Source of the DNA: Gammaproteobacteria bacterium
GTDB lineage: Bacteria > Pseudomonadota > Gammaproteobacteria > Pseudomonadales > Azotimanducaceae
NCBI GenBank assembly: GCA_004357385.1
Contig: SMWF01000060.1
Coordinates: 1-64,000 of the forward strand
Length of the DNA: 64,000 bases
Direction of reading: 5' to 3'
In this document: positions 25,090 through 34,644 of the stretch, in pieces
Position numbering within the stretch: the stretch's first letter is position 1
Layout: every line of letters starts with the position of its first letter
Made by a program: the position numbers and the translations under genes
Notes under the pieces: model-generated
Database searches by the model: none
Told to the model about the DNA's origin: nothing
What the model saw: only the letters and a program-made list of their open reading frames with translations

Positions 25090-26424
25090 TTACGGCCGTA
25101 CGCCCTCGATGTAGTCATCGATCAGTTCGTGATAACGGCGCACACGGCTCTCCTGTCCGGAGAGATAGGCGCCCTTGAAGCCCCGCGAGCGAAACCCGGC
25201 TTGCTGCAATGGGAAAATCTCCAGATCCTGATCGATGGTCCTGCCCATGCTCTTCTCGCCCGGTTTGAACACTTCGTGCTCGACCTCGATGTCCCGTGCG
25301 ACGATGCCAACGGTGGTTCTCACCGGTGCGGTTTCACCCTCCGGCTGACTGGCGTACCACCAGTTGTCGAAAATGCACTGCTCAGGATCAGTTGGATGTG
25401 GTCGCGCCCGCAGGAAATGAAAGCCGTCCGACCAGAGCGACACGGCGAAGTTCGGAAACAGGGTGTAGTGAAATGCGTCGGTGAATTGCTCGTCTGCGAG
25501 CTTGGCGTAATGGGTATAGCCGCGCCCGGGACCGAGTCTGCGCTGCGCCTCCTGGAGCGCCTTGCGCGTATCCTGGCCGCGCCCTTTGAACGCCTCCGGG
25601 TCCAGCTCCCACTCGCGCATGATGGTCGCCAGTGGTTCGCCGATGGTGCCGTCTTCGTCCAGGGACACGCCGGCATAGCCACCGGGCATGATCATGCGGT
25701 TGTGGCCCTGGTCGGATAGATCGAAACGGGTGTTCTTGTAGTTGGTGTCAACGCCGGAGTGCATGCGTTTGCGCTCGGCCGCCGTCCCCATGGGCCGGTG
25801 CACCGTTGGTACGTGATAGGACTCGTTGAAGTTGTCCAGCACGACCTTCCAGTTGCAGGGTGCGGTGGTGGTGAGGGCGACGTAGCGCTTCCACGATTCG
25901 AGATCGTAGCGTGACCAGTCGTCCCAGATCGGGCCCAGGAACTCCTTCAGGCTGACGCAATCAGGGTCCATGTTGACCCAGATGAAACCGGCGAATGACT
26001 CGCAGGGAAGCCCCTCCAGGTTCAACTTGCCGCAAGGATTGCCTTCGGGGAAATCTTCGGGATCCTGGACGTAATCCAGCGTGCCATCGGTCAGGTATGC
26101 CCAGCTGTGGTATTTGCAGACGAATCGTCGAACGTTGCCGGTCTCCTCGCTCACCAGCCGGTTGCCGCGATGTTGGCAGACGTTGTAGAAGGCTTTGATG
26201 CTGCAGTCGGCCTGGCGGACCATGAGGATCGACTCAGGGCCGACGTCCTCGCGTTGCCAGTCCCCGGGGTTGGGCATCTCATCTTCGCGCCCGAGCAACA
26301 GCCAGACCTTGGTCCACATGTGCTCGAACTCTTCGGCGAAGAACTCCCGCGAGGTATAGCGATGCCCCTCCAGGCGGTGTCCGCGCAGTGTTTGTTTGGG
26401 CCAGTCGGGAAGCTCCGCGCTCAT
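25090..26424 (-). CDS. Rieske non-haem iron oxygenase, alpha subunit
   Basis: 444 residues. The Rieske cluster ligands are CQHRGN (about residue 83) and CKYHSW (about 103), the C-x-H...C-x-x-H pattern. The mononuclear iron site is seen in DNFNESYHVPTVHR (about 207-220), with the bridging Asp. No ferredoxin, reductase or beta subunit is adjacent, so it is probably an alpha-only enzyme fed by a remote reductase. It is the downstream member of a tandem pair with the gene at 26431, 6 bases away, and clearly a duplicate of it. Substrate unknown; hydroxylation or demethylation are both possible. Confidence 0.92.
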   Translation of the reverse strand: MSAELPDWPKQTLRGHRLEGHRYTSREFFAEEFEHMWTKVWLLLGREDEMPNPGDWQREDVGPESILMVRQADCSIKAFYNVCQHRGNRLVSEETGNVRRFVCKYHSWAYLTDGTLDYVQDPEDFPEGNPCGKLNLEGLPCESFAGFIWVNMDPDCVSLKEFLGPIWDDWSRYDLESWKRYVALTTTAPCNWKVVLDNFNESYHVPTVHRPMGTAAERKRMHSGVDTNYKNTRFDLSDQGHNRMIMPGGYAGVSLDEDGTIGEPLATIMREWELDPEAFKGRGQDTRKALQEAQRRLGPGRGYTHYAKLADEQFTDAFHYTLFPNFAVSLWSDGFHFLRARPHPTDPEQCIFDNWWYASQPEGETAPVRTTVGIVARDIEVEHEVFKPGEKSMGRTIDQDLEIFPLQQAGFRSRGFKGAYLSGQESRVRRYHELIDDYIEGVRP

Positions 26425-26430
26425 ACGAGG

Positions 26431-27798
26431 CTACTTGATGGGACTCACCGACCTCGCGTTCAGCCGCCCGTGCGGCCGCACCCCCTGAATGTATTCGTCG
26501 ATCAATTCGTGATAGCGACGCACGCGAGCTTCCTGACCGGACAGGTAAACGCCTTCGAATCCCCGTGAGCGGAATCCGAGTTGCTGTCCGGTGGTGATTG
26601 ACATGTCCTGATCCATGCCCCGGCCAATGCTCCTATCCCCGTAGTCCAGCACTTCGTGCTTCACCGGCGCGTCCCGCGCGACCAGGCCGGCCGGGGTTCC
26701 CACCGGGCGCGTCTCACCTTCGGGCACGGCGCCGTAGTACCAGTTGTCGAAGATGCATTGCTCCGGGTCCGTCGGATGGGGCCGCGAGCGCAGAAAGTGA
26801 AATCCGTCCGCCGTCACTGAGACCGAAAAGTTCGGAAAAATGTTGTAGTGGTAGAAGTCCGTGAGTTGTTCGTCGCGCAGGTTGTCGAAATATTCGTAGC
26901 CGCGCTGCGGTCCGAGCGTACGCTTCTGCTGCTGCAGGGCGACGCGGATATCGCGTTCGCGGCCACGAAAATCTTCCGGATCCAGTTCCCACTCTTTCAT
27001 CATGGCCATCAACGGGGCACGCATTTTTTCGCCTTCCAGTGAGCGAGCCGGGTAACCGGCATGCATGATCATCCGCCCGTGGCCTTCGGCGCACATGTCG
27101 AACTGGGTTTCCTTGTAGCCTTCCTCGATCTGCACGGCAGCTTCCGGGTGTACCGAGCGCAGATGATAGGACTCGTTGAAGTTGTCCTGGATCACCTTCC
27201 AGTTGCACGGTACGCGCACAGTCAACGCGAGATAACGTTTCCAGTCGGCAATCGGGTATTGATTCCAGTCGTCCCAGATCGGACCCAGGTAGTCGCGTAG
27301 CGAACCGGCATCGGGATCCATGTTGATCCAGATGAAGCCCGCAAAGGTCTCACACTTCACGTCCTTGAGCCGTACGTTGTCGCACGGATTACCCTGGGGA
27401 AAATCTTCCTGGTCCTGGGCAAAATTCAGGGTCCCGTCGGTCAGATATGCCCAGCTGTGATACTGACAGACGAAACGTTTGACGTGGCCCTTCTCGTCGA
27501 ACACCAGCCGGTTGCCGCGGTGCTGACACACGTTGTAGAAGGCCTTGATGCTGCCGTCGTCCTGGCGGACCATGAGGATCGATTCGGGACCCACCTCTTC
27601 GCGCTGCCAGTCGCCGGGGTTGGGCAGCTCCGCTTGGCGACCAAGCAGCAGCCAGGTTTTGGCGAACACGTGGTCGAATTCGCGCTGGAAGAACTCCCGC
27701 GAGGTATAGCGATACCCTTCGATCGGATGATTGCCGATTTCCGGTCGTTCCCAGGCGGGGGCGGGCTCGCTGCGCCAGTCCGTCGCGGTGCTCGACAT
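26431..27798 (-). CDS. Rieske non-haem iron oxygenase, alpha subunit
   Basis: 455 residues; ATG preceded by CTGGAG. Rieske ligands CQHRGN and CQYHSW, mononuclear site DNFNESYHLRSVH. It shares long blocks with the downstream paralogue (GDWQREEVGPESILMVRQ against GDWQREDVGPESILMVRQ), but the substrate-pocket half and the C-terminus differ, so the two likely accept different molecules or form a mixed oligomer. The C-terminal extension GRLNARSVSPIK is absent from the paralogue. It is divergent from the GNAT gene at 27881. Confidence 0.92.
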   Translation of the reverse strand: MSSTATDWRSEPAPAWERPEIGNHPIEGYRYTSREFFQREFDHVFAKTWLLLGRQAELPNPGDWQREEVGPESILMVRQDDGSIKAFYNVCQHRGNRLVFDEKGHVKRFVCQYHSWAYLTDGTLNFAQDQEDFPQGNPCDNVRLKDVKCETFAGFIWINMDPDAGSLRDYLGPIWDDWNQYPIADWKRYLALTVRVPCNWKVIQDNFNESYHLRSVHPEAAVQIEEGYKETQFDMCAEGHGRMIMHAGYPARSLEGEKMRAPLMAMMKEWELDPEDFRGRERDIRVALQQQKRTLGPQRGYEYFDNLRDEQLTDFYHYNIFPNFSVSVTADGFHFLRSRPHPTDPEQCIFDNWYYGAVPEGETRPVGTPAGLVARDAPVKHEVLDYGDRSIGRGMDQDMSITTGQQLGFRSRGFEGVYLSGQEARVRRYHELIDEYIQGVRPHGRLNARSVSPIK

Positions 27799-27880
27799 GC
27801 TCCAGATCTCCGCTGCTATGCTGCGACCAAACTAGCAGGACGAGAACGCTCTGTCGCTCTCGAAACCCATAGGAAAGACG

Positions 27881-28420
27881 ATGATCGTGCGTCCGACATT
27901 GACCACACAGCGGCTGGTGCTGCGGCCTTACCGGGAGGAGGATGCGGCCGACGTTCTGCGCGTGGCGGGCGATCGCGCGATCGCCGATACCACGATGCGA
28001 ATCCCGCATCCATACGCGCACAGCGATGCGGTCGCATTCATCGCGCGGCAACAGGAGAACTTTGCCGGCGGCCGTTCGATTCAATTCGCAATGACCGGTG
28101 GCGCCGATGGCGAACTATTGGGAGGCATTGGCCTGGAGATTGACCCGGACCACGCGTCTGCGGAACTCGGGTACTACGTGGCCGTGCCTCACTGGGGCAA
28201 AGGCTATGCGTTCGAGGCGGCTGCGGCGGTGGTGGCATATGCGTTCGAGGTCAAACACCTCAACCGGGTCCATGCCCACCACATGTCGCGGAATCCGGCC
28301 TCGGGGCGGATACTTCAGAAGCTCGGCATGCGCCACGAAGGGACGCTGCGCGAGCACATCATGAAGTGGGGCGTGCCCGAAAATGTCGAGGTATACGCCA
28401 TTCTGGCTTCCGACCGATGA
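27881..28420 (+). CDS. GNAT family N-acetyltransferase (RimJ/RimL-like)
   Basis: 179 residues; AGGAA precedes the ATG. TQRLVLRPYREEDAADV opens the domain and the acetyl-CoA pyrophosphate loop is VPHWGKGYAFEAAAAVVAYAF. HMSRNPASGRILQKLGMRHEGTLREHI is the hallmark C-terminus of RimJ/RimL-type enzymes, which acetylate protein N-termini or small amines. Divergent from the Rieske pair and convergent with an acyl-CoA dehydrogenase. Its target is unknown and its link with the neighbours is probably only positional. Confidence 0.9.
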   Translation: MIVRPTLTTQRLVLRPYREEDAADVLRVAGDRAIADTTMRIPHPYAHSDAVAFIARQQENFAGGRSIQFAMTGGADGELLGGIGLEIDPDHASAELGYYVAVPHWGKGYAFEAAAAVVAYAFEVKHLNRVHAHHMSRNPASGRILQKLGMRHEGTLREHIMKWGVPENVEVYAILASDR

Positions 28421-28441
28421 CGGTCTGTGGCGCGTTGAATG

Positions 28442-29677
28442 CTATAGGTCGGTATCGCCTTTGAGCAGACGTTGGGCGATGGTGCGGTTGAGAATTTCGT
28501 TGGTGCCGTCGGCGATATTGACGATGCGCAGCGCATGCCAGGCCTCGGTCAGCCCCAGTTCGTTGGTTAGTCCCATGGCGCCATGCGTCTGGATGGCCCG
28601 ATCGACCGCGCGGAAGCCGATCTGTACCGAGTAGGCCTTGGTCATGCTCAGTTCCTTGATTGCAGGCTGACCGGCATCCAGTAGCTGGGCGACGTTCAAT
28701 CCCATCAGGTGAGCGGCATGCAATTCGGTCGCGGATTCGGCCAGGGGAAAACTCACACCCTGATAGTCGGCGATCGCGTTGCCGAAGGCCCGTCGGATCT
28801 TGGCGTAGTCCAGAGCCCGCTCGATGGCCCAGCGCCCGTAGCCCACCGCGCGCGCTGAATTGTAGATGCGTCCCAGCGAGACGCCATACAAGGCAGCGGC
28901 GAAACCTTTGCCGAGCTCACCGAGGATCTGCCAGGGCTCCACGTACAGGTCGTCTATCGCGAGTTCCGCCTCGTCGCCGCCGATGTGACCGAACAGTCGA
29001 ATGATGCGCTGCACCGTGAACCCGGGTACGTTCGTTGGGACGATGAAGGCTGTTATGCCGCCTTGTTTTACCGCGGCCCGCTGCGCATCGGTCACGGCGA
29101 ACAACACACAGTAGTCCGCGACCGGAGCGTTGCTGGTCCAGATCTTGCGACCCGAAATCCGCCAACCATCGCCATCTTTGACGGCTTTCGTGGTGATCAT
29201 GCTGGCGTCGGACCCGGCGTCGGGTTCGGACAGTCCGAAGCACATCGACCGGCTGCCATCCATCAACCCCGGCATTATTTCGGCGCGCGCCCGTTCGGTA
29301 GTCTGCTCCAGCAGTCGGCTGGGTCCAAACGCCCAATGGGCCAGCGCGTAGAGCATCAACCAGTTCTGCGGCCCGCAGTGATGGAACAGCGCTTCCCAGG
29401 CGACGTAGTAGGCGAGATGCCCCAGACCGCCGCCCCCGAGTGCCTCGGGGACACACATCTGGTAGAAACCCGCGCGGGCCGAAGCGGTTCGCACTTCGTC
29501 GATCAATCCGGCCAGAGCGTCTGAAAACCGGCCATCGGGCCGATATAAGGCGCGCGGGTCTTCGAACAGCTCGCGATTCGCGCGATGGCGGGGAACGACT
29601 TCCTGATCGGCGAACGCAAGAATGCCATCGCGCGCGGCAATTACATCCTCTCCCAGCTCGGCAGCGACGGCGCTCAC
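28442..29677 (-). CDS. Acyl-CoA dehydrogenase
   Basis: 411 residues from a GTG at 29675-29677 with AGAGGA upstream. FGLSEPDAGSDASMITTKA and GRKIWTSNAPVADYCVLFA bind FAD and substrate, and QTHGAMGLTNELGLTEAW and IADGTNEILNRTIAQRLL are the C-terminal landmarks. The Glu of GTNEI lies in the catalytic region. It oxidises an acyl-CoA and passes electrons to ETF. It stands alone between a convergent GNAT gene and the lytic transglycosylase, about 55 bases downstream of it. It differs clearly from the ACAD10/11-like enzyme at 23.0 kb. Confidence 0.92.
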   Translation of the reverse strand: MSAVAAELGEDVIAARDGILAFADQEVVPRHRANRELFEDPRALYRPDGRFSDALAGLIDEVRTASARAGFYQMCVPEALGGGGLGHLAYYVAWEALFHHCGPQNWLMLYALAHWAFGPSRLLEQTTERARAEIMPGLMDGSRSMCFGLSEPDAGSDASMITTKAVKDGDGWRISGRKIWTSNAPVADYCVLFAVTDAQRAAVKQGGITAFIVPTNVPGFTVQRIIRLFGHIGGDEAELAIDDLYVEPWQILGELGKGFAAALYGVSLGRIYNSARAVGYGRWAIERALDYAKIRRAFGNAIADYQGVSFPLAESATELHAAHLMGLNVAQLLDAGQPAIKELSMTKAYSVQIGFRAVDRAIQTHGAMGLTNELGLTEAWHALRIVNIADGTNEILNRTIAQRLLKGDTDL

Positions 29678-29731
29678 GGTGGTGTCCTCTCGCGCTTGAT
29701 ACGCCCGCGGTATGTTGGACGTGCGCTGAGT

Positions 29732-31738
29732 TTACATCGTCTGGCCTGGGTTGGACTCCATGGGGCGGGTGCCGCTGGCGATCAGCGGGACAACCAGCGT
29801 GTGGCCAGGGCGGATGCGGCGCAGATCGAGATCCGGGTTGTACTGCCGCAGCAACCACACGGGCACGTTGTAGCGAACCTCGGAGAGTTCCCACAACGAG
29901 TCGCCGGTTTCGACCACATGGCGGGTGGTGCCGGTGATGTGGCGGCGCGCGAAGAACGCTTCCTGCAACTCCCGATGAAATGCTCTGCGGCGCGACTCGA
30001 AGACCGCAACGTCGACCTTGGAAAAGTCCAGTTCCAGACGGCGCCCGACGACGACCGGCTTGCCGTAGCGCATGCCGTTGCGCTGGCGAAGCTGAGCGGC
30101 GCGGATGTCCAGCCATTCGGCGTAGTGGCCGAGCGTCTCAACAGGTTGGATCTCGATCGTGCCATCGGCGGCGACGGTGTAGTCGGATGGATCCGCACTC
30201 AGGTCCATCTCCGGCAGGATCAACGCGGTGGCCGGCTCCTCGATGTTCGCTTCACGGACGGGCGATACGGGCTCCGGCGTCGCCACGCTCGCGCTCAGCA
30301 GGGCTGCATCGGCGATTTCGCGTGTCAGGACTGCTTGTTGGGCGCGCGCTGAACCCGCGGGAATAGGCAGACGCAGCACGGTTCCCGCGCGGATCCTATC
30401 CGGGCTGCGCAGATCGTTCATCGCCACCAGTTGCCGTACGCTGACGCCATATTGACTGGCAATGATCGACAGCGCTTCACCGCGTTGCACGCGGTGAAAT
30501 TCGTCCGGGCGTTGCGTGTCGTAGTGCTCTGCGGCGGCTAGGTTCGCGGACCGTTTGGTGGTTTCGAGGGACCGCGGCGTCCGGATCGGAAAGCCCTTCG
30601 GGACATACTTGTCGCCTAACCAGACCGGTTCGCGCAGCGCGGGATTGTAGCTGCGCAGGGTGCTGAACTCGACGCCGAGTGCGCCGGACAGAGACCTGAC
30701 CGGATAGTAGGTATCGGTCTCCAGCACGGTGTGATCGGCGGCCGGGTGACGTTGCAGCGGTCCGAAGTAGTGTTCTGGATCGGCGTCGATGTCAACCGCC
30801 GCGAGAAAGGCGGGATAGAAGTTGCGCGAGGCGAAACCGAAGGTCCGACCCCGGTACTGCTCGATGATCACTCCGATGTCCTTGGTCTTCAGGACGTTGG
30901 AGGCGCGCCGCATTCCGGCGGCACCGTGGTTGTATGCGGTGATCGCCAGCGGCCAGGCGCCGGTCATCTGGTAGTCGTGGCTGAGCAGTTGGACGGCCGC
31001 GTCGGTGGCGAGGAACGGGTCGAGGCGCTCATCCACCACATGGTCGATGCGCATGTAACGTCGGCCGGTCGAGCGGGTGAATTGCCACATGCCGGTCGCG
31101 CCGACATTAGATCGGGCACCGGGGTTGAAGGACGACTCGACGTGCGGGAGGGCAGCGAGTTCCACCGGTAGCCCGGCATCCGCAAATCGCTGCCGGATAT
31201 ACGATCCCCAGGCGCCCGAGCGCATGAGGCCCTCGCGGAAGCGGTCAGACTGACCGAGTTGAAAGCGCAACCGTCCGACCGCATCGGCGAGTTCGTCTGG
31301 CTTGTGCTGCCACAGCGCAAGCACCCGTTGCGCGTCGCTGTCCAGGCCGGATCGTCGGCCGCTCGCCAGCGTATTGAGGATCGCGCGGTAGCGCTTTTTG
31401 GCCGCTTTGACTACCCGCGAGCGCGTCCTGCGGGATGCGTTGTCGGGCAACTCGATCACTTCGTAGACGACGTCCAGGTGACGTGCGTCGTGGATCAGTC
31501 CGGCGCTCGTGTCGACTTCCGTGTAGACCTGGGTCCAGAATTTCACCGCGGTTGTGACGACTTCTGGACGTGGCAGCAGCGACTCGTTCGAGCGCTGAAC
31601 AGGTTCCGATGCAGGGACACAAGGCGGCAGCTCGTCTGGGCCGCGCGTGCTGACGCCCCAGAAGGTGGTCGCGTGCGCGGTTCCGGCCAACATCGCGGCC
31701 GCCACCGTAAAAAGCACACATTTTGCCCATCGCGCCAT
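29732..31738 (-). CDS. mltD: Membrane-bound lytic murein transglycosylase with LysM repeats (MltD-like)
   Basis: 668 residues from the ATG at 31736-31738. Residues 1-23 form a signal peptide (MARWAKCVLFTVAAAMLAGTAHA). The SLT domain has the catalytic Glu in ALPHVESSFNPGARS (about residue 206) and ATGMWQFTRSTGRRY, AITAYNHG and RNFYPAFLAA. Three LysM-like segments follow: YPVRSLSGALGVEFSTLRSYN, FHRVQRGEALSIIASQYGVS and HVVETGDSLWELSEVRYNVP. The enzyme cleaves peptidoglycan glycans to 1,6-anhydromuropeptides in the periplasm. There is no lipobox Cys, unlike E. coli MltD, so it is probably soluble or retained by its LysM repeats. Confidence 0.9.
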   Translation of the reverse strand: MARWAKCVLFTVAAAMLAGTAHATTFWGVSTRGPDELPPCVPASEPVQRSNESLLPRPEVVTTAVKFWTQVYTEVDTSAGLIHDARHLDVVYEVIELPDNASRRTRSRVVKAAKKRYRAILNTLASGRRSGLDSDAQRVLALWQHKPDELADAVGRLRFQLGQSDRFREGLMRSGAWGSYIRQRFADAGLPVELAALPHVESSFNPGARSNVGATGMWQFTRSTGRRYMRIDHVVDERLDPFLATDAAVQLLSHDYQMTGAWPLAITAYNHGAAGMRRASNVLKTKDIGVIIEQYRGRTFGFASRNFYPAFLAAVDIDADPEHYFGPLQRHPAADHTVLETDTYYPVRSLSGALGVEFSTLRSYNPALREPVWLGDKYVPKGFPIRTPRSLETTKRSANLAAAEHYDTQRPDEFHRVQRGEALSIIASQYGVSVRQLVAMNDLRSPDRIRAGTVLRLPIPAGSARAQQAVLTREIADAALLSASVATPEPVSPVREANIEEPATALILPEMDLSADPSDYTVAADGTIEIQPVETLGHYAEWLDIRAAQLRQRNGMRYGKPVVVGRRLELDFSKVDVAVFESRRRAFHRELQEAFFARRHITGTTRHVVETGDSLWELSEVRYNVPVWLLRQYNPDLDLRRIRPGHTLVVPLIASGTRPMESNPGQTM

Positions 31739-31860
31739 AAGGCAATCCTGCCACACGGGTCCGATCGTGGTGCCGGACCGTAAACCCCGAGTGTTTCTAA
31801 CTTGTAAGGTCACAATTCGCTGCGGCAAGGGTCACACTAACGCCAAAAGGTGTGAACGAT

Positions 31861-32388
31861 TCACCCCAGAAACTCATACAAGGGGTCGTCCGGGACGCGC
31901 CCACCCCGGGCGATTCCGTCGAAGGTCGGGCCTTCCCAGACCGCGGTGGCGTCCACCGTCTGGTTCCAGTCCATCACGATCTTGCGATTGCTGATCTTCC
32001 AGACGTTGTCGCGTTTCTTCATCGTGTCCAGATAGCGGCCGAGGTAGGTCATTTCTGTGTCCGGACCGTCGTCATTGGCTCGGTAGTGGTAGGCCGTAAC
32101 GTAGGACTCGACCCGGGCGTCGTCACCGGCCTGGTCGATCGCGACGTTAGTGACGCGGTGCTGGGTGCGAGCGTATTGGGAGATCGCCGCGGGCAGAATT
32201 GCGCAGAATTCATGTGCGGAACCCTGAAACCCACCGTACTCGACGGTGGCATCAGGCCAGTAGGCGGACTTCAGGATCGCCTCGTCGGCACGATCGATGC
32301 CGCGACTGTGTTTGGCCAGAACGTCATGCATGGCCAGTCGGTCGGCGACCTCGGCGAGGTCGGGTACGCGGCCGGTCTCGGTGGTCAT
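31861..32388 (-). CDS. SnoaL-like / NTF2-fold protein
   Basis: 175 residues from the ATG at 32386-32388 with AGGAGA upstream. The helix ADRLAMHDVLAKHSRGIDRADEAILKSAYWPDATVEYGGF and the strand TYLGRYLDTMKKRDNVWKISNRKIVMDW are typical of the SnoaL_4-type NTF2 fold, found in dehydratases, isomerases and small subunits of ring-hydroxylating oxygenases. It is divergent from the Rieske gene at 32569, so it could act in the same pathway. The relation is by position only. Confidence 0.82.
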   Translation of the reverse strand: MTTETGRVPDLAEVADRLAMHDVLAKHSRGIDRADEAILKSAYWPDATVEYGGFQGSAHEFCAILPAAISQYARTQHRVTNVAIDQAGDDARVESYVTAYHYRANDDGPDTEMTYLGRYLDTMKKRDNVWKISNRKIVMDWNQTVDATAVWEGPTFDGIARGGRVPDDPLYEFLG

Positions 32389-32514
32389 GGTTTCTCCTGA
32401 TTCGCTATCGGCAGATCGGCCCGCAACGACACCACATCGTGCGGGGTAAATCCAGGTGCCGCGATCGGTCCACTGCTCGGCGAGACCCATCGCCAGCCCC
32501 TCGCGCTTGAGGTG

Positions 32515-32544
32515 TTGGGTCGGACATCCTATTCGGATTAGACT
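32515..32544 (+). promoter_or_regulatory. Possible sigma70-like promoter before the Rieske gene
   Basis: TTGGGT (32515-32520) and TAGACT (32539-32544) are separated by 18 bases and lie about 25 bases before the Rieske start codon. Both hexamers deviate from consensus (TTGACA, TATAAT), so this is a guess from spacing and position in a divergent gap of about 180 bases. Nothing else is seen in the gap. Confidence 0.25.
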
Positions 32545-32568
32545 CATTGCATAACGAGGGAGGACATT

Positions 32569-34107
32569 ATGGCGAACACATCCAATGGCTCGGTCCGAAC
32601 GATGGACGCGGCGTATCACAAATTGTTGGACAGCGACCCGCGCCCGATTCCCGAATCTTATCGGCGCGATTCGCCGATCGAGCCGGGGCCGACGTTCGTC
32701 CCCGTGGAGCGCTACATCTCCCGTGAGTTTCACGATCTGGAAGTTGAAAAGCTCTGGAAACGCGTCTGGCAGATGGCCTGTCACGAAGACGACATGCCGG
32801 ACGTTGGGGACTACGTTCCCTACGACATCGCCGGGATGTCTTTCCTGGTGGTTCGGGTCGCCGAGGACGAGTTCAAGGCGTATTACAACGCGTGTCTGCA
32901 TCGGGGACGCAAGTTGCGCGAAAATCGTGGCAAACACTTGGTTGAGTTGCGCTGTCCGTTCCACGGCTGGTGCTGGAACCTCGACGGAACGCTGCGTGAG
33001 ATTCCCTGCCAGTGGGACTACCCGGAGCTGAAGCCCGAGGAACAGAGCCTGCCGGAAGTGAAGGTGGGACGGTGGGGACGCTACATCTTCATCAATCCGG
33101 ATCCGAACTGCGAACCCTTCGAAGATTTCATTGGCGACCTGTCCAGCCACTTCGAGCTGCTGCCCTACGAGCGTCGCTACAAGGAGGCGCACGTTGCCAA
33201 AATCGTCCGCTGCAACTGGAAGGTTGCCTCCGAAGCGTTCATGGAGTCCTACCACGTAATCGCGACCCATCCGCAGATTCTGCTGGGGGGTGCCCATGAC
33301 GTGGATACCAAATACGACGTGTTCGGCAACTACTCACGCGCCATTCGTTGCGGTGCGCTGGAAAGCAGCGGCTTGCCGGAGTGGGAACCGATGCCCGACG
33401 ATGGCCGCGGCCGGCTGCGCCATCCACTCAACGGTTACGTATACGAAGCCCGTGACGATGGCTTGGTCCAGGTGACGGCGCCGGATGGAACAACCGGCGT
33501 GTTCAACACCAATGCGCAGTGGATCGAAGGGGAACTTGGTGACGTGAACCCGCACCTGTGCAACTGGGTGGGGGGCCGGCAGTTGCCGCCGTCGGACATG
33601 CCACCAATGCCGAAACCTTCGGGCGACGACGGCGTGGCGAAACATCCGCGGGTGTTGATGGCGGATATGCAGCGCGAAGCACTACGGCCGATAATCGGCG
33701 ACCTTGCGGACCAGGTGGCGGATGTTGAATTCTCCTCTGTGTTCTTCACGCTGTTTCCGAACTTCCATCCCTGGGGTTCGTTCAATCGGATCAACTACCG
33801 GTTCAGGCCCAACGGCAACAATCATGAGGAGTGCATCATGGAATGCATTTACCTCGCGCCGATTCCCGACGACGGTAACTACACGCCCGTGTCGGAAATT
33901 CACTGGCTGGGGCCCGATGACGACTGGATGGACGCACCTGAACTGGGCATGCTGTCCAAGGTCTTCAATCAGGATTTCCGTAACCTGCCTTACGTTCAGC
34001 AGGGCTTGCATGCCACGGCGAAAGAGTTCCTGCAGCTGTCGGACTATAACGAGACCAAGCCGCGACACTTCCACATGAAGCTCGAGGAGTGGCTGGCGAA
34101 GCCCTGA
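32569..34107 (+). CDS. Rieske non-haem iron oxygenase, alpha subunit (long form)
   Basis: 512 residues; GAGGGAGGA before the ATG. Rieske ligands CLHRGRKL (about residue 109) and CPFHGWCW (about 129); mononuclear iron site in EAFMESYHVIATHPQ (about 223). The protein is about 60 residues longer than its two paralogues at 25-28 kb, with an insert between residues 250 and 330 carrying GYVYEARDDGLVQVTAPDG. It belongs to a different branch. It has no adjacent electron-transfer genes. Substrate undefined. Confidence 0.92.
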   Translation: MANTSNGSVRTMDAAYHKLLDSDPRPIPESYRRDSPIEPGPTFVPVERYISREFHDLEVEKLWKRVWQMACHEDDMPDVGDYVPYDIAGMSFLVVRVAEDEFKAYYNACLHRGRKLRENRGKHLVELRCPFHGWCWNLDGTLREIPCQWDYPELKPEEQSLPEVKVGRWGRYIFINPDPNCEPFEDFIGDLSSHFELLPYERRYKEAHVAKIVRCNWKVASEAFMESYHVIATHPQILLGGAHDVDTKYDVFGNYSRAIRCGALESSGLPEWEPMPDDGRGRLRHPLNGYVYEARDDGLVQVTAPDGTTGVFNTNAQWIEGELGDVNPHLCNWVGGRQLPPSDMPPMPKPSGDDGVAKHPRVLMADMQREALRPIIGDLADQVADVEFSSVFFTLFPNFHPWGSFNRINYRFRPNGNNHEECIMECIYLAPIPDDGNYTPVSEIHWLGPDDDWMDAPELGMLSKVFNQDFRNLPYVQQGLHATAKEFLQLSDYNETKPRHFHMKLEEWLAKP

Positions 34108-34135
34108 CCCGGGACAGCAGTGACCCGGGCCACCT

Positions 34136-34552
34136 CTACGACGTGAGGGCGTCGCGCGCTCGCGCGATGGCGCCGGTATAGATTCCGGTCACCACGGCGA
34201 CCGCGGCTTCCTCGGGTCCCTGGGGTTCGTAGGTACCGGTCCACTCGACCGTCGTGTTGCCGTCGCCGGTGTCGATGATGATCACCGTGGCTGAATAGCC
34301 CGTGACGGGCAGCGGCGAATCGTCGTTGAGGATGCTGTAGGTGAAGGTCCCAGCCGCGGCGTCGTGAATATCGAGGCGCTCGATGACCACGCCGTTGGCG
34401 AGGCCTATGGTACGGACGGCGCCCACGCCTTCACCTTCGATCTCGAAGGATTCGATCGGACCGCCGACCTCGATGCCGGCGAAGTCGCTGAGTTGGTCCC
34501 ACACGGCATCGGCGGAAGCGGCGATGGTTTCCACAACCTGGGTAGTTGTCAT
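34136..34552 (-). CDS. SRPBCC (START-like) superfamily protein
   Basis: 138 residues from the ATG at 34550-34552 with GGAGA upstream. VVETIAASADAVWDQLSDFAGIEVG is the typical first strand-helix of polyketide-cyclase/dehydrase-type SRPBCC proteins, and the rest alternates strands (VRTIGLANGVVIERLDI, TYSILND, TTVEWTGTYEP) before a final helix. The fold forms a hydrophobic ligand pocket and is used by cyclases, lipid carriers and plant PR-10 proteins. It is convergent with the long Rieske gene and divergent from the P450 at 34645. Ligand unknown. Confidence 0.82.
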   Translation of the reverse strand: MTTTQVVETIAASADAVWDQLSDFAGIEVGGPIESFEIEGEGVGAVRTIGLANGVVIERLDIHDAAAGTFTYSILNDDSPLPVTGYSATVIIIDTGDGNTTVEWTGTYEPQGPEEAAVAVVTGIYTGAIARARDALTS

Positions 34553-34644
34553 GAGATTCTCCGGTTTGTGGTCTATAATTTCTGGCTCGCGGTCCACTTT
34601 AGCCCCGGTAACAGCAGAAAGAACAGCAGAATGGGAGTTCCCCG

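Noticed and set aside
31820-31860. Hairpin TCACAC/GTGTGA as terminator or operator near the MltD-like gene
   Set aside because: A six-base stem with a long loop is weak and expected by chance.
34105-34128. Terminator made of repeated TGACCCGGG
   Set aside because: The two copies are direct, not inverted; CCCGGG is self-complementary but gives only a short weak stem.
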